Positions 53,253 to 62,334 of a DNA stretch of 64,000 nucleotides are shown piece after piece. Origin of the DNA: Neolewinella maritima (GTDB lineage Bacteria > Bacteroidota > Bacteroidia > Chitinophagales > Saprospiraceae). The stretch's first letter is position 1. Every line of letters begins with the position of its first letter. The notes below the pieces were generated by a model. The model ran no database searches, had not been told where the DNA came from, and worked only from the letters and a program-made list of their open reading frames with translations. The stretch is from NCBI RefSeq assembly GCF_923081025.1, contig NZ_CAKLPZ010000001.1, positions 1,116,001 to 1,180,000 on the forward strand, given 5' to 3'. Both the position numbers and the translations under genes were made by a program.

Positions 53253-55214
53253 CTAGAATTCGCGGCGGCGAAAGGCCTCCATCGCCTCGTACTCCGTCAG
53301 CCCCAGCTGGTTGTATAGCTGAGCCGTCTCGCGATTACGCTGCTCGGCCCGCTGCCAGAACTCGCGGTTGTCCTCTCCCTGGAACATGGCCCCGTCCTTC
53401 TGGCTCTGGTGGAAGAAGATGGCGTTGCGCTTGGCCTCAACCTGGGCGGGGCTCATCGGCACGGCCATTTCGATCTCGTGGATCGGCCACTCCTGCCAGG
53501 CACCCCGGTAGAGCCACAGGCGGGTGTCCGCCAGCCAGTCCGGTGCCTCCGCCTTTAGCTCCGCCAGGGCGATGAAGATCGCATCCAGGCAGACCCGGTG
53601 GGTACCGTGGGGATCGGCCAGGTCGCCGGCCGCGAAGATCTGGTGGGGGCGTATCCGCTCGATGAGCTCACGGGTGAGACGAATGTCCTCCTCCCCGAGC
53701 TCGTTCTTGCGGTTGCTGCCCGTCTCGTAGAACGGTAGGTCGAGAAAGTGAATATGATCATTGGCAGCCCCTACGAAGCGCGCGCCGGCCACGGCCTCCC
53801 CGCGTCGGATGAGTGCCTTGATGCGCCGTATATCCGCCGAGTCGGCCGTGCCACCGGTGGTCGTATCGCTGAGCTCCTCGATGATGAAGTCCAGTCTGGC
53901 GGTGCTGGTGCCCAGGGTATCGGTCAGGTCACGGCTAAACTCGGCGTAGCGGAGGGCATCGGCGTTGGTGACCGCGTTGTTGCCGCTGGTCTGGTAGGCT
54001 ACGTGCACGTCGTGGCCCTGCGTGATGAGCCGCTCGAAGGTGCCGCCCATGGAGATCACGTCGTCGTCGGGGTGTGGACTGAAGATGATCACCCGCTTCA
54101 CTTCCGGGTCGGCGCGCTCGGGCCGAAAAGTATCGTCGAAGCCGTGCTTGCCGCCCGGCCAGCCCGTGATGGTGTGCTGTAGCTGGTTGAACATGCGGAT
54201 GTTGAGGTCGTAGGCCGAGCCGTGTAGTGCCAGCAGATCAGACATCCCATTGCTATTGTAGTCCCGCTCGGTGAGCTTGAGAATAGGCTTTTCGGTATGC
54301 CGGCTGAGCCAGACGATGGCCTTGCGCTCCAGCATGTCGGTCCACTGGCAGGGACCTACGAGCCAGGGGGTGCTGAAGCGGCGTAGCTCGGCGCTGGATT
54401 CTTCATCGAGTAGGACCGTGACGTTGGGGTGCTCCTGCAGGTAGGTAGCCGGTATCTCCGAGGTGCGCTCTCCCTCTACGGTACGCTGAATGATCTCGGC
54501 TTTCTTGTGCCCCCAGGCCAGCAGTACGATGCGGCGCGCCTGATTGATGGTCTGTATGCCCATGGTGATCGCGCGGGTCGGCACGTTGGAGATACCCTGG
54601 AAATCGCCGGCCGCATCTACCCGGGTGAGGTGGTCGAGCGTGATCAGGCGGGTGAGGGAGCGCGAGTTACTGCCCGGCTCGTTGAAGCCTACGTGGCCGG
54701 TCCGACCGATACCGAGCAGCTGAAAGTCAAGACCACCGGCGGCCTGGATGCGGGCCTCATAGTCCATGCAGTGGCGGTACACCTCGTCCAGCGGGATGTT
54801 ACCCTTGGGAATATTGATGTTGCGGGGTGCCACGTTCACGTGCTTGAACAGGTGGTCGTGCATGAAGTACCAGTAGGAGTTGCGATTGGCCGGCGGCAGC
54901 TCGTAGTATTCGTCTAGGTTAAAGGTGATGACGTGGCTAAAGTCGAGCCCCTCCTGCTCGTGGAGCCGTACTAGCTCGGCGTACACCCGGATGGGGGAGG
55001 AGCCGGTTGCCAGACCCAGTACGCAGGGCTCGCCGCGGGAGGCCTTGTCCCGCATCAGGTCGGCGATCTCGTGGGCCACGGCGATGGAGGCCTGTCCGGA
55101 ATCGCGGAACACCTCCACGTGCATCTTTTCGTAGCGGGTAATGTCGGTACTCCCTACGTGTCGGTAACTAATATCTGCCTGTGCGGTGTCGTGAATGTTG
55201 AGTAGGTCGAGCAT
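53253..55214 (-). CDS. nagB: Glucosamine-6-phosphate deaminase-like/LmbE deacetylase fusion
   Basis: A 653-residue two-domain protein. Residues ~25-300 are NagB-like: LGLATGSSPIRVYAELV, FNLDEYYELPPANRNSYWYF and LLGIGRTGHVGFNEPGS. In E. coli NagB the last motif is GxDGH; the catalytic Asp is Thr here, while His and Glu remain. Residues ~375-640 are a PIG-L/LmbE zinc deacetylase: VIIFSPHPDDDVISMGGTF and DPHGTHRVCLDA. The fusion is known in Bacteroidota and could couple deacetylation of amino sugars with deamination, but the exact substrates are unproven. A TATCTTTC box precedes the ATG. Confidence 0.92.
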   Translation of the reverse strand: MLDLLNIHDTAQADISYRHVGSTDITRYEKMHVEVFRDSGQASIAVAHEIADLMRDKASRGEPCVLGLATGSSPIRVYAELVRLHEQEGLDFSHVITFNLDEYYELPPANRNSYWYFMHDHLFKHVNVAPRNINIPKGNIPLDEVYRHCMDYEARIQAAGGLDFQLLGIGRTGHVGFNEPGSNSRSLTRLITLDHLTRVDAAGDFQGISNVPTRAITMGIQTINQARRIVLLAWGHKKAEIIQRTVEGERTSEIPATYLQEHPNVTVLLDEESSAELRRFSTPWLVGPCQWTDMLERKAIVWLSRHTEKPILKLTERDYNSNGMSDLLALHGSAYDLNIRMFNQLQHTITGWPGGKHGFDDTFRPERADPEVKRVIIFSPHPDDDVISMGGTFERLITQGHDVHVAYQTSGNNAVTNADALRYAEFSRDLTDTLGTSTARLDFIIEELSDTTTGGTADSADIRRIKALIRRGEAVAGARFVGAANDHIHFLDLPFYETGSNRKNELGEEDIRLTRELIERIRPHQIFAAGDLADPHGTHRVCLDAIFIALAELKAEAPDWLADTRLWLYRGAWQEWPIHEIEMAVPMSPAQVEAKRNAIFFHQSQKDGAMFQGEDNREFWQRAEQRNRETAQLYNQLGLTEYEAMEAFRRREF

Positions 55215-55236
55215 GAACGAAGGGGGTAAGTGTTGC

Positions 55237-55244
55237 GAAAGATA
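55237..55244 (-). promoter_or_regulatory. -7-like box TATCTTTC upstream of nagB-lmbE
   Basis: TATCTTTC (55244 to 55237) is one base from TAnnTTTG and 22 bases before the ATG. A GCACCTGCG element lies just upstream on the same side. Confidence 0.4.
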
Positions 55245-55256
55245 GCCTTCCGCCCG

Positions 55257-55280
55257 AAACTTCGCACCTGCGTCCGCGCC
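55257..55280 (+). repeat. GCACCTGCG element copy upstream of nagB-lmbE
   Basis: AAACTTCGCACCTGCG (55257-55272) is identical over 16 bases to the NfeD-flotillin copy and is followed by a similar CCGCGCCCGCC tail. Confidence 0.6.
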
Positions 55281-55283
55281 CGC

Positions 55284-56147
55284 CTAGAACGTGAGGCTGA
55301 ATCCGGCGCTACCCGCTCCGTCACCGTAATGACCGCCGATGCTCAACCTGCTGAGGTGCTTGCGCTGCCACACCTTATGGACGTGGGGGACCATGATGCC
55401 GAAGAATGCCCCTACACCCAGACCCACCACCGAGTCCGTCGGAAAGTGCTTGAGGGCGCGTACCCGCTGCACGCCTACATAAGCCGGTGGTAGGGCCGCC
55501 AGGGTAAAGGCCAGCGCACGCTGACCGCCCGTCCACTGCGGGTTGTAGTCGGAGAGCACCTTGGTGAAAAAGAAAGTGCCGACGGCCGTAGTGGATACGT
55601 GGCCGCTGAAGAAGCCGTTGCGGTTGTTGCCCGCGCGGCGGTCGTCGAAGCTCAGCTCGTCGTAGTAGGCAATGGGCCGGTAGCGGTCGATGAAGCGGGG
55701 GCCGAGGGGACTGTAGGCATAGGTCGCCGCGCTCAGCGCATGGGCCTGCAGGTAAAGTACTCCGATGTCGAGCCAATCCTTGCGAAACTTCTTGTCGATG
55801 AACAGTCCGATGGGGAGTAAAATAGCGGCATTGAACACCCGGTCGCTGGCGTCTTCACCGTTGCGGCGCTGGAGGGCGTCCTGCTGCAGTCCCCAGCGAT
55901 CCAGCCGGCCGGTCTCGGTATTTTGGAGGCGGGTGAGGTCCTCGTCGCTGATGTCGGGCTTGTCGCGTAGGGCATCGATACCGGCGGTGCTGCCCAGCAT
56001 GAGGCCGAGGCCGCCGATGCCTTCGTAGAGGGTGCGGACGCGGTACACGGACTCGGTCTTCGGGTCGATCTCCCGATCAGTGGCGGTCTGCTGCGCATGG
56101 AGGGGAAGAAGGAAGGTACAGGCTAAGGCTAGGTAGAGGTAACGCAA
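55284..56147 (-). CDS. PAP2-family phosphatase
   Basis: A 287-residue exported or membrane-bound protein with signal LALACTFLLPLHAQ. The acid-phosphatase motifs can be followed: FIDRYRPIAYY (first motif Arg-Pro), GFFSGHVSTTAVGTF (SGH) and RVRALKHFPTDSVVGLGVG (R...H..D). Such enzymes dephosphorylate lipid or isoprenyl phosphates. The start is TTG at 56145-56147, the only codon giving the signal peptide. nagB-lmbE follows downstream after 69 bases. Confidence 0.88.
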   Translation of the reverse strand: MRYLYLALACTFLLPLHAQQTATDREIDPKTESVYRVRTLYEGIGGLGLMLGSTAGIDALRDKPDISDEDLTRLQNTETGRLDRWGLQQDALQRRNGEDASDRVFNAAILLPIGLFIDKKFRKDWLDIGVLYLQAHALSAATYAYSPLGPRFIDRYRPIAYYDELSFDDRRAGNNRNGFFSGHVSTTAVGTFFFTKVLSDYNPQWTGGQRALAFTLAALPPAYVGVQRVRALKHFPTDSVVGLGVGAFFGIMVPHVHKVWQRKHLSRLSIGGHYGDGAGSAGFSLTF

Positions 56148-56265
56148 GGGGGGCTGGGTTTAACTTGGGGTCTATACCCACTTAACTGTGGGAGGGTTCA
56201 GCGAATTATAGTCGGCACGTATGCTTTTTAGCGTTTGCCTGCATCTAGGGTAAAATCACTTGCCG

Positions 56266-57087
56266 ATGCGTAGCCTGCTATTGTTGTGTTTTACCCTGCT
56301 ACTGTGTACCTGTGACCGTGCACCCGAAACCGCACAAGCCATCTCAAAATTTGAAGGGGTACACGATGCGCGTGCCGGTGACGCGCCACCCGATCAGCCA
56401 CTACCTACTGAGACGGATCAGCAGATCATCTACACCGCCTCCGCGCGCGCCGAGGTGGCCGATCTGGACAGCGCCCTGGCCCAACTCAATGCCCTGCTGA
56501 CGCAGCGCGGCGGATTCGTAGCCAGTCAGCACCGTAGCAACTCCCCCTACGAGCTGCAGGTCGAACTGGTGCTGCGCCTGCCCGCCGATCGTCTGCAGCC
56601 GGTACTCGACGCCCTGCCGCGCCTGACCGAGCACATCGACTACCAGAACCTGGACAGCAGGAACGTCACCGAAGAGTGGCTGGACCTGGAAAGTCGTCTG
56701 GAAACCAAACGCGAGGTGCGCGACCGCTACATTGAGATCCTGCGCCAACGCGCCGAGAAGGTCGAAGACATTCTGAACGCCGAGGAGAAGATTCGCCGGG
56801 TCACCGAAGAGATTGAAGCCCAGGAGGGTAGGCTGCGCTACCTGCGCGACCGGGTGAGCTATTCTACCCTCACCCTCGTACTCTACCAGACGCAGGACTA
56901 CCGCGACACGGGTACAGCCTACCAACGGGGCTTTTGGAATCGCGTAGGTAGCGCAGCGGTATTTGGCTGGGAACTCATCCAGGAATTAGTCCTCGGGCTC
57001 ATCAGTATCTGGCCCATCGTACTGCTGACCGCCGTGCTCGTCGCCCTGTGGCGACGGCGGCGCGGTCGGCGCAATTCGATAGTATAG
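56266..57087 (+). CDS. DUF4349 membrane-anchored lipoprotein
   Basis: A 273-residue protein from ATG 56266 (a TTG two codons earlier is unlikely). It has a lipobox (TLLLCTCD), a DUF4349 region with QIIYTASARAEVADLDSAL and VELVLRLPADRLQPVL, a coiled coil at about 150-195 (EKIRRVTEEIEAQEGRLRYL), and a C-terminal transmembrane helix (LISIWPIVLLTAVLVALW) followed by a strongly basic end (RRRRGRR). The basic tail inside and domain outside suggest an envelope scaffold role; the family's function is unknown. Confidence 0.88.
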   Translation: MRSLLLLCFTLLLCTCDRAPETAQAISKFEGVHDARAGDAPPDQPLPTETDQQIIYTASARAEVADLDSALAQLNALLTQRGGFVASQHRSNSPYELQVELVLRLPADRLQPVLDALPRLTEHIDYQNLDSRNVTEEWLDLESRLETKREVRDRYIEILRQRAEKVEDILNAEEKIRRVTEEIEAQEGRLRYLRDRVSYSTLTLVLYQTQDYRDTGTAYQRGFWNRVGSAAVFGWELIQELVLGLISIWPIVLLTAVLVALWRRRRGRRNSIV

Positions 57088-57091
57088 CGAT

Positions 57092-58795
57092 TTAGCCGGC
57101 GAAGATCTGCTTGAGGATCTCTACCGTGATCAGGTAGGTTGGCTTTACGCCGTCCACGCCCAGGTTGCCGCTGGCCAGGGTATGGCCGGTCACCAGGGGG
57201 TTGTCGCTGGCGTAGTAGGCGTAGCGCAACTTAAGCTCCGGATTGACGCTCTTGCGGATGTGGGTAGCGGCCTGGATCGCCTTCTGGTAGTGAGCGCCCT
57301 CCATCTCGAGTCCGGCGGCCTTCCAGCTACTTTCCAGAAAGTATTCGAGGATCTCGCGGTTCTGCAGGCTGGTGCCGAGCACGGTCACCATGGGCCCGCT
57401 ATACACACCCAGGCCCTGATCGGCAAACTGCTCCGCGGTGAAGTCGTTCGTGAAGGGGTAGTTATCGGCCGTACCCTCGAAGATGTGGGCGTCCGGGATC
57501 ATGAGATCGCCCTTGATCCCTTCCAGGATACCGGCCTTGCCCATGATGTTGATGCTGGCTACGGGCATGTCGTAGACGCGGTCGCTGCCCGGCACGTGGT
57601 AGGGGCGTAGCAGCTCGTCCATGCTCTCGTAGGCCTGCTCGCCGAAGGCGTAGTCCATCACCAGGATGACGGGCGCATCCTCCCGGCGCTCGGCGGGGGC
57701 AAAGCCCAGTTCGTCGCTCACGTGTTTGGGGTCGAAGGCGGCCGTATCGAACACCTGCACGCCGATGTTGCTGCCGCTGGTGTCGATGAGTTCGGTCATG
57801 CCGTTCTTCAGCGCCAGTTGGGTCACCACTGGGCGCAGGTTGCGGTAGTCGGGCTGCGATAGGGTACGCGCTACGTCGAACACCGTCTTGTGTCCACGCA
57901 GCTTCTGGGCGGTGGCCGCGGGTGCGAAGAGGGCGTTCATGATGCTGTGCAGGTTCGCGCTCACGATGTGTAGTGGCCGCTCGATCAGGTCCTTATCCAG
58001 CAGAACTTCCTTGACGGCTTCAGCCCACTGCTCTCCGTAGTAGTGGTGACCGGTCTTTTCCCGCAGGCTGCTGGAAAACGATACCTCCCGATCCAGATCG
58101 TCTTCGAACTCTCCTTTGGCCAGATGCCCCAGCCAGTAGGTGACGTGAAAGAGTGAGTTGACGTGTTCTTCGTCGGCAAAGCGCTGACTGGCCGCTACGA
58201 TCTCGTCGTAGGTGCGGCCCAGTAGAGTACTGAGGTAGGTATAGGCGGTCTCGCGGCTGAAGTCCTCGCCCTTGCGCTCGTGCTCGACGATCTCGGCCAG
58301 CAGCCGCCACTCGCGTTTCTGGCGGCCCTTGCTGTCGAGGCTATTGCGGTACACCTTACTGGCCTCGGCGTAGAGGAAGGTCAGGTGCGTGAGGATATCG
58401 TAGATGTCGCTGCGCCCGCGGGTCATCTCGATGTAGAGCTCGTGCTCGTCGATGCGGTAGGCATTGCGGCGGCGCTTGGGGGGCACCATGGGGGTGAAGT
58501 GGCTGTTCTCGTAGCCTTCTCGGGTAATGAGCCGGATGAAGCGGCACTCTTCGATCCCCTTGGGCAGGCGCTGACAGACGTAGTGCAATCCGTTGAGCTC
58601 GACCCGCTCGGTATCCGTGATGGAGCCGTAGATCTCGGGACGCAGGATCATCAGATTATCCATCAGCGTTTTACCGCTCATCCCCCCGGGCTTATAGCTC
58701 CCACGGATGAGGAGGTGGCGCATGGCAATGTAGAGACGCTGTACGGCGGCACGGCTCTCCTGTGCGCGTGAGCGGGTCGGGCTGGGAATAATCAT
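57092..58795 (-). CDS. DUF6909-like protein with nucleoside-phosphorylase-like C-terminus
   Basis: A 567-residue cytoplasmic protein, conserved in Bacteroidota as I recall (DUF6909). The N-terminal ~280 residues are helical and unassigned. The C-terminal ~200 residues show GIKGDLMIPDAHIFEGTAD, SGPMVTVLGTSLQNREIL, GLEMEGAHYQKAIQAA and YYASDNPLVTG. The EMEG motif and following SD are typical of purine nucleoside phosphorylases and AMP nucleosidase, so it may act on a nucleotide. The ATG at 58793-58795 lies five bases after a TACCTTTG box. It converges with the DUF4349 gene (four-base gap). Confidence 0.7.
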   Translation of the reverse strand: MIIPSPTRSRAQESRAAVQRLYIAMRHLLIRGSYKPGGMSGKTLMDNLMILRPEIYGSITDTERVELNGLHYVCQRLPKGIEECRFIRLITREGYENSHFTPMVPPKRRRNAYRIDEHELYIEMTRGRSDIYDILTHLTFLYAEASKVYRNSLDSKGRQKREWRLLAEIVEHERKGEDFSRETAYTYLSTLLGRTYDEIVAASQRFADEEHVNSLFHVTYWLGHLAKGEFEDDLDREVSFSSSLREKTGHHYYGEQWAEAVKEVLLDKDLIERPLHIVSANLHSIMNALFAPAATAQKLRGHKTVFDVARTLSQPDYRNLRPVVTQLALKNGMTELIDTSGSNIGVQVFDTAAFDPKHVSDELGFAPAERREDAPVILVMDYAFGEQAYESMDELLRPYHVPGSDRVYDMPVASINIMGKAGILEGIKGDLMIPDAHIFEGTADNYPFTNDFTAEQFADQGLGVYSGPMVTVLGTSLQNREILEYFLESSWKAAGLEMEGAHYQKAIQAATHIRKSVNPELKLRYAYYASDNPLVTGHTLASGNLGVDGVKPTYLITVEILKQIFAG

Positions 58796-58800
58796 AGGGT

Positions 58801-58808
58801 CAAAGGTA
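58801..58808 (-). promoter_or_regulatory. -7 box TACCTTTG before the DUF6909-like gene
   Basis: TACCTTTG (58808 to 58801) matches TAnnTTTG and ends five bases before the ATG. The same box at nearly the same distance precedes guaB. Confidence 0.45.
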
Positions 58809-58815
58809 GCTAAGC

Positions 58816-59898
58816 TTAGCGGGCGCTGCTGCCGTAGAAGCTGGGCCGGGCACCGGGGGGTATGACCGATGCCGTCTGGCCCCGCAATTGCCGGTAAAAT
58901 TCCTGCTCGGTGTTAGTACTCATCGCACCCACCTCGTCGAAGAAGCGCTGCACGAAGCGTTGCAGTACGGTACGCTCCTGCTTGTCGATCAGGTCGAAGT
59001 CGGCAATGAGGCGCAGCAGGTCGCGGCGGCGGCTGCGGAAGGCCTGGTTCACCTCGTTCAGCGTGCGGTCGCTCTGCTGGTACCCCAGGTACACCCGCTC
59101 GTAGATGCTCTGCTGCCCCTGGTCGCGGGACGGGGAGGCATAGGGCGCACCCACCCAGCCACTGAAGTCGAAGTCGTAGCCTACGGGCACTAGCTGCTGA
59201 TTGGGTAGGGTGACGATCTTGACGTTGCGCTGCAGGGTCAGGCTCCAGTCGCCATTACCCAGCAGGTACTGCGCCAGGGCGTGGGTGGCTTCCGCGGTGG
59301 GAGCGTAGCGGTTGGGGGTCAGCCCCAGCATATCGTCGGACTCCTCGCCGCCGGCGCGCTCCGCCATTTCGTCGGGGTCTTCGATCAGGAAGGCGTACTC
59401 GGTCCGTTCGGCTTGGGCGGCGGCGGCATCGCGGTAGGTGATGCGCAGCAGTTGGGTGCGGAAGTGGGCCTCGGGGGAGAGCAGGGCGTAGGCCCGGTAG
59501 GCCAGGTACTCCTTGAGGATCAGGATCTGGGCGCTGCTATCGGCATAGCAGGCGGCCACCAGTTTGTACTTATCGTGCTTGGCTAGTCCACTGGCCCGAA
59601 GCTCGCTCTTGTCGAAGTCCAGTTTAAGAGGCGGAAAGCCACACTTGGTCTGCCGGAACTTACCGCGGATCGATACGTCGACACCGAACGTGCGCACCGC
59701 GCCGCTGTGGTCGGCGAAGGTCAGCTGACCGGCCTGCTCGTTGGGGCTGCGGGCTGCAATACTATCCAGGGGCAGGGTAAGGGTGACGGCAACGGCCCGG
59801 TTGACCTCCGGCCCGTAGAACGCATCGAACACTGACTGTGCCGAAACGGAAAAGCTGAGTAAAAGAAGTACTAAGGTGGGGTTAAATACGGCGGACAT
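58816..59898 (-). CDS. Exported protein of unknown function, possibly CotH-like
   Basis: A 360-residue protein with signal peptide LVLLLLSFSVSAQ. Segments VSIRGKFRQTKCGFPPLKLDF, DKYKLVAACYADSSAQILIL and KEYLAYRAYALLSP loosely parallel the CotH pattern (R-G... then ...K-S-L-I-R-N-x-L-x-Y-x-L). A distant atypical-kinase relationship is therefore possible but weak. The C-terminus is Arg-rich and helical and there is no T9SS sorting tail. It lies 20 bases upstream of the DUF6909-like gene on the same strand. Confidence 0.55.
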   Translation of the reverse strand: MSAVFNPTLVLLLLSFSVSAQSVFDAFYGPEVNRAVAVTLTLPLDSIAARSPNEQAGQLTFADHSGAVRTFGVDVSIRGKFRQTKCGFPPLKLDFDKSELRASGLAKHDKYKLVAACYADSSAQILILKEYLAYRAYALLSPEAHFRTQLLRITYRDAAAAQAERTEYAFLIEDPDEMAERAGGEESDDMLGLTPNRYAPTAEATHALAQYLLGNGDWSLTLQRNVKIVTLPNQQLVPVGYDFDFSGWVGAPYASPSRDQGQQSIYERVYLGYQQSDRTLNEVNQAFRSRRRDLLRLIADFDLIDKQERTVLQRFVQRFFDEVGAMSTNTEQEFYRQLRGQTASVIPPGARPSFYGSSAR

Positions 59899-60214
59899 AT
59901 CGGTAAATTTGAGCCTTCACGCTGTTGGGTTCTCGGTCGCTTGAGTAACGGTCGCTAAACAGGCAAGTTGCTCCTCCGCAGCCGAATTAATATTGGTTTT
60001 ATGTACCTTTAGAGCGCCTGCAAAACTTTAAATTCCGCACATCTCAGATTTGAGAAACATTAGCCGGTTTGTTCTGATTTTGGCAGCTATTCCGTGCGCT
60101 GCTTTATACAGTCGCCAAATGAATTCTTTTCGCTACTTCGGCCCCGCCCCGGTAACATTTGCCCCGCTTTAACATTTTAACAACAAGCCACTAACCATTT
60201 TACCACCCGTACTT
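59899..60214. other. Divergent intergenic region before the acyl-CoA dehydrogenase
   Basis: About 316 bases, AT-richer than the surroundings, with no ORF of note. Possible box TACCTTTA at 60004-60011 and TAACATTTG at 60153-60161 (one extra spacer base) could serve the plus-strand gene. A small hairpin TCTCA / TGAGA lies near 60045. No terminator was found for either side. Confidence 0.45.
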
Positions 60215-61390
60215 ATGACTGCCATACCTACTTCCGCCACCGCCACTACTGAAGCCGCTACGGCCGAGCAGCAGGAGATGATCCGCCAGAGCGCGGCCGA
60301 TTTTGCCCGCACGCACATCGCTCCCCACGTGATGGAGTGGGACGAGGCACAGCACTTTCCCCGTCCCCTGTTCCACCAGCTGGGGGAGTACGGCTTCATG
60401 GGTGTGCTGGTCCCCGAGGAGTACGGTGGCACCGGACTGGGCTACAACGCCTACATCACGGTCATCGACGAGATCGCGCAGGTCTGCGGCAGCATTGGCC
60501 TGAGCGTAGCGGCCCACAACTCGCTCTGTACGAACCACATCCTGATGTTCGGCAATGAGGAGCAAAAGCAGAAGTACCTGCCTAAACTGGCCACCGGCGA
60601 GCACCTGGGGGCCTGGGGACTGACCGAGCCCAATACCGGCTCCGACGCCGGCCGGATGCGCACCGTAGCCGAGCGGCAGGAGGATGGCAGCTACATCCTG
60701 AACGGAGCTAAGAACTTTATCACCCACGGCATCAGCGGCGAGGTAGCCGTAGTGATCGCCCGTACCGGAGAGCTGCTCGACAGCCACGGCATGACGGCCT
60801 TCATCGTCGAGCGGGGGGATGCCGGCTTCCGCGGCGGTAAGAAAGAAGACAAGCTGGGCATGCGCGCCAGCGAGACGGCTGAGATCATCTTCGAGAACTG
60901 CCACCTGCCCGCCGACCGCGTGCTCGGTGAGGTAGGGGAGGGCTTCATCCAGAGTATGAAAATCCTGGACGGCGGACGCATCAGCATCGCCGCCCTGAGC
61001 CTGGGTATCGCTAAGGGAGCTATGCAGGCCGCCCTGGCCTACAGCAAGGAGCGCGAGCAGTTTGGTAAGGCCATCAGCCGCTTCCAGTCGATCGCCTTCA
61101 AGCTTTCCGATATGGCCACCGAGATCGAAGCCTCGGAGCTGCTGACCCGCAATGCCGGCAAACTGAAGGACGCTGGCGCGCCCGTGACCCGGGAGTCGGC
61201 CATGGCAAAGCTCTATGCCTCCGAAACGAGCGTACGGGTAGCCAACGAGGCGGTACAGATATTCGGTGGCTACGGCTTCACGAAAGACTACCCGGTGGAG
61301 AAGTTCTACCGCGACTGCAAGCTCTGTACGATCGGGGAGGGCACCTCGGAGATTCAGCGTCTGGTCATCAGTCGGATGCTGCTGAAGTAA
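60215..61390 (+). CDS. Acyl-CoA dehydrogenase
   Basis: A 391-residue FAD enzyme of beta-oxidation or branched-chain amino-acid breakdown. Motifs: [38 protein letters not shown] (FAD and substrate contacts), [18 protein letters not shown] and the C-terminal [19 protein letters not shown]; a Glu in the latter is the catalytic base in short-chain members. Butyryl-type specificity is likely but not certain. The TAA stop overlaps a -7-like box for the next gene, a UbiA prenyltransferase. Confidence 0.95.
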   Translation: MTAIPTSATATTEAATAEQQEMIRQSAADFARTHIAPHVMEWDEAQHFPRPLFHQLGEYGFMGVLVPEEYGGTGLGYNAYITVIDEIAQVCGSIGLSVAAHNSLCTNHILMFGNEEQKQKYLPKLATGEHLGAWGLTEPNTGSDAGRMRTVAERQEDGSYILNGAKNFITHGISGEVAVVIARTGELLDSHGMTAFIVERGDAGFRGGKKEDKLGMRASETAEIIFENCHLPADRVLGEVGEGFIQSMKILDGGRISIAALSLGIAKGAMQAALAYSKEREQFGKAISRFQSIAFKLSDMATEIEASELLTRNAGKLKDAGAPVTRESAMAKLYASETSVRVANEAVQIFGGYGFTKDYPVEKFYRDCKLCTIGEGTSEIQRLVISRMLLK

Positions 61391-61395
61391 GTTTG
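61388..61395 (+). promoter_or_regulatory. -7 box TAAGTTTG overlapping the dehydrogenase stop codon
   Basis: TAAGTTTG matches TAnnTTTG exactly, begins with the upstream gene's TAA stop and ends six bases before the UbiA ATG at 61402. Confidence 0.4.
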
Positions 61396-61401
61396 CGCCG
61401 T

Positions 61402-62334
61402 ATGCCATCCCTGCCCCTCATCGATTTCATCCGGCTGATCCGACTACAGAATCTGCTGGTAGTAGCCCTCACGCAAGTGCTGGTGTACTACCGCATCATT
61501 CTGCCGGCGCTGGATGCGGAGGGTATCGCGGGGGTGCTGCGGCCCTGGAAATTTTTCGAACTGTGTCTGGTCACCCTGGCCATCACGGCCTCCGGCTACC
61601 TGGTCAACGACCTGCGTGACGTGCGCATCGACGCCATCAACCATCCGGGCAAGAATATGGTGCTCAAGATGGGGCGGTCCAACGTGCAGTGGCTGTTCGG
61701 AGCCATCGTCTTCGTGGGCTACCTCTTCGCCCTGCTCCTGGCCCTGCGGCTGGGGGAGCGGCAGCTACTCTTCATCTTTCCGCTGGCCATCGGTATGCTA
61801 GCGCTGTACAGCGCTACGCTGAAGAAGATCCCCTTTCTGGGCAACTTCCTCGTGGCGCTGTACTGTGCGGGTGTGCCGGGTATTCTGGTAGTTACCGAGC
61901 GTCGTGCGCTGGCTACGCTGCTGGAGGTCAACCCCGCCCTGGGCACGGATACCCTGCGGGTGTGCGTGCTCTTCATGGCGTTCGCACTGGTGGCCACCCT
62001 ATTGCGGGAGCTGGTCAAGGACCTGGAAGACCTACGGGGCGACCAGCAGGAGGGGCGGCGTACGCTACCGGTACTGTTGGGCGTGACCACGAGTCGGCGA
62101 CTGGCCATCATGCTGGGCGTGATGGTGGTGGTCTCGATCCTGAGTCCGGTATTCCTGGGATGGCCGGCCTTCATGCAGCCGCCGATGCTGATTTGCATCG
62201 GGCTGCTGCTCGTGATCGTACTCATTATCCTAGGACAACTGGCGCGGGCGCGACAGCAAGTCGACTACCATAAGCTCAGCCTGCAGATCAAGATTCTGCT
62301 GGTCGGCGGACTGGGTCTGCTCATCGTCTTTTGA
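61402..62334 (+). CDS. UbiA-family prenyltransferase
   Basis: A 310-residue integral membrane protein with about eight to nine hydrophobic helices. The two Asp-rich motifs are YLVNDLRDVRIDAINHP (NDxxDxxxD) and LVKDLEDLRGDQQEGRRTLP (DxxxD), which bind the prenyl diphosphate through Mg2+. Many Bacteroidota relatives are labelled geranylgeranylglycerol-phosphate geranylgeranyltransferase; the acceptor cannot be told here. The ATG at 61402 (MPSLPLIDFIRLIRLQN) is preferred over a TTG three codons earlier. The stop overlaps the next start by one base (TGATG). Confidence 0.9.
   Translation: MPSLPLIDFIRLIRLQNLLVVALTQVLVYYRIILPALDAEGIAGVLRPWKFFELCLVTLAITASGYLVNDLRDVRIDAINHPGKNMVLKMGRSNVQWLFGAIVFVGYLFALLLALRLGERQLLFIFPLAIGMLALYSATLKKIPFLGNFLVALYCAGVPGILVVTERRALATLLEVNPALGTDTLRVCVLFMAFALVATLLRELVKDLEDLRGDQQEGRRTLPVLLGVTTSRRLAIMLGVMVVVSILSPVFLGWPAFMQPPMLICIGLLLVIVLIILGQLARARQQVDYHKLSLQIKILLVGGLGLLIVF

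Noticed and set aside
60200..61408. 402-residue minus-strand open frame opposite the acyl-CoA dehydrogenase
   Set aside because: It mirrors the real gene exactly, has no family motifs and is explained by GC-rich codon usage. Similar long antisense frames lie opposite glgB, the glucosaminidase gene and the M28 peptidase gene.
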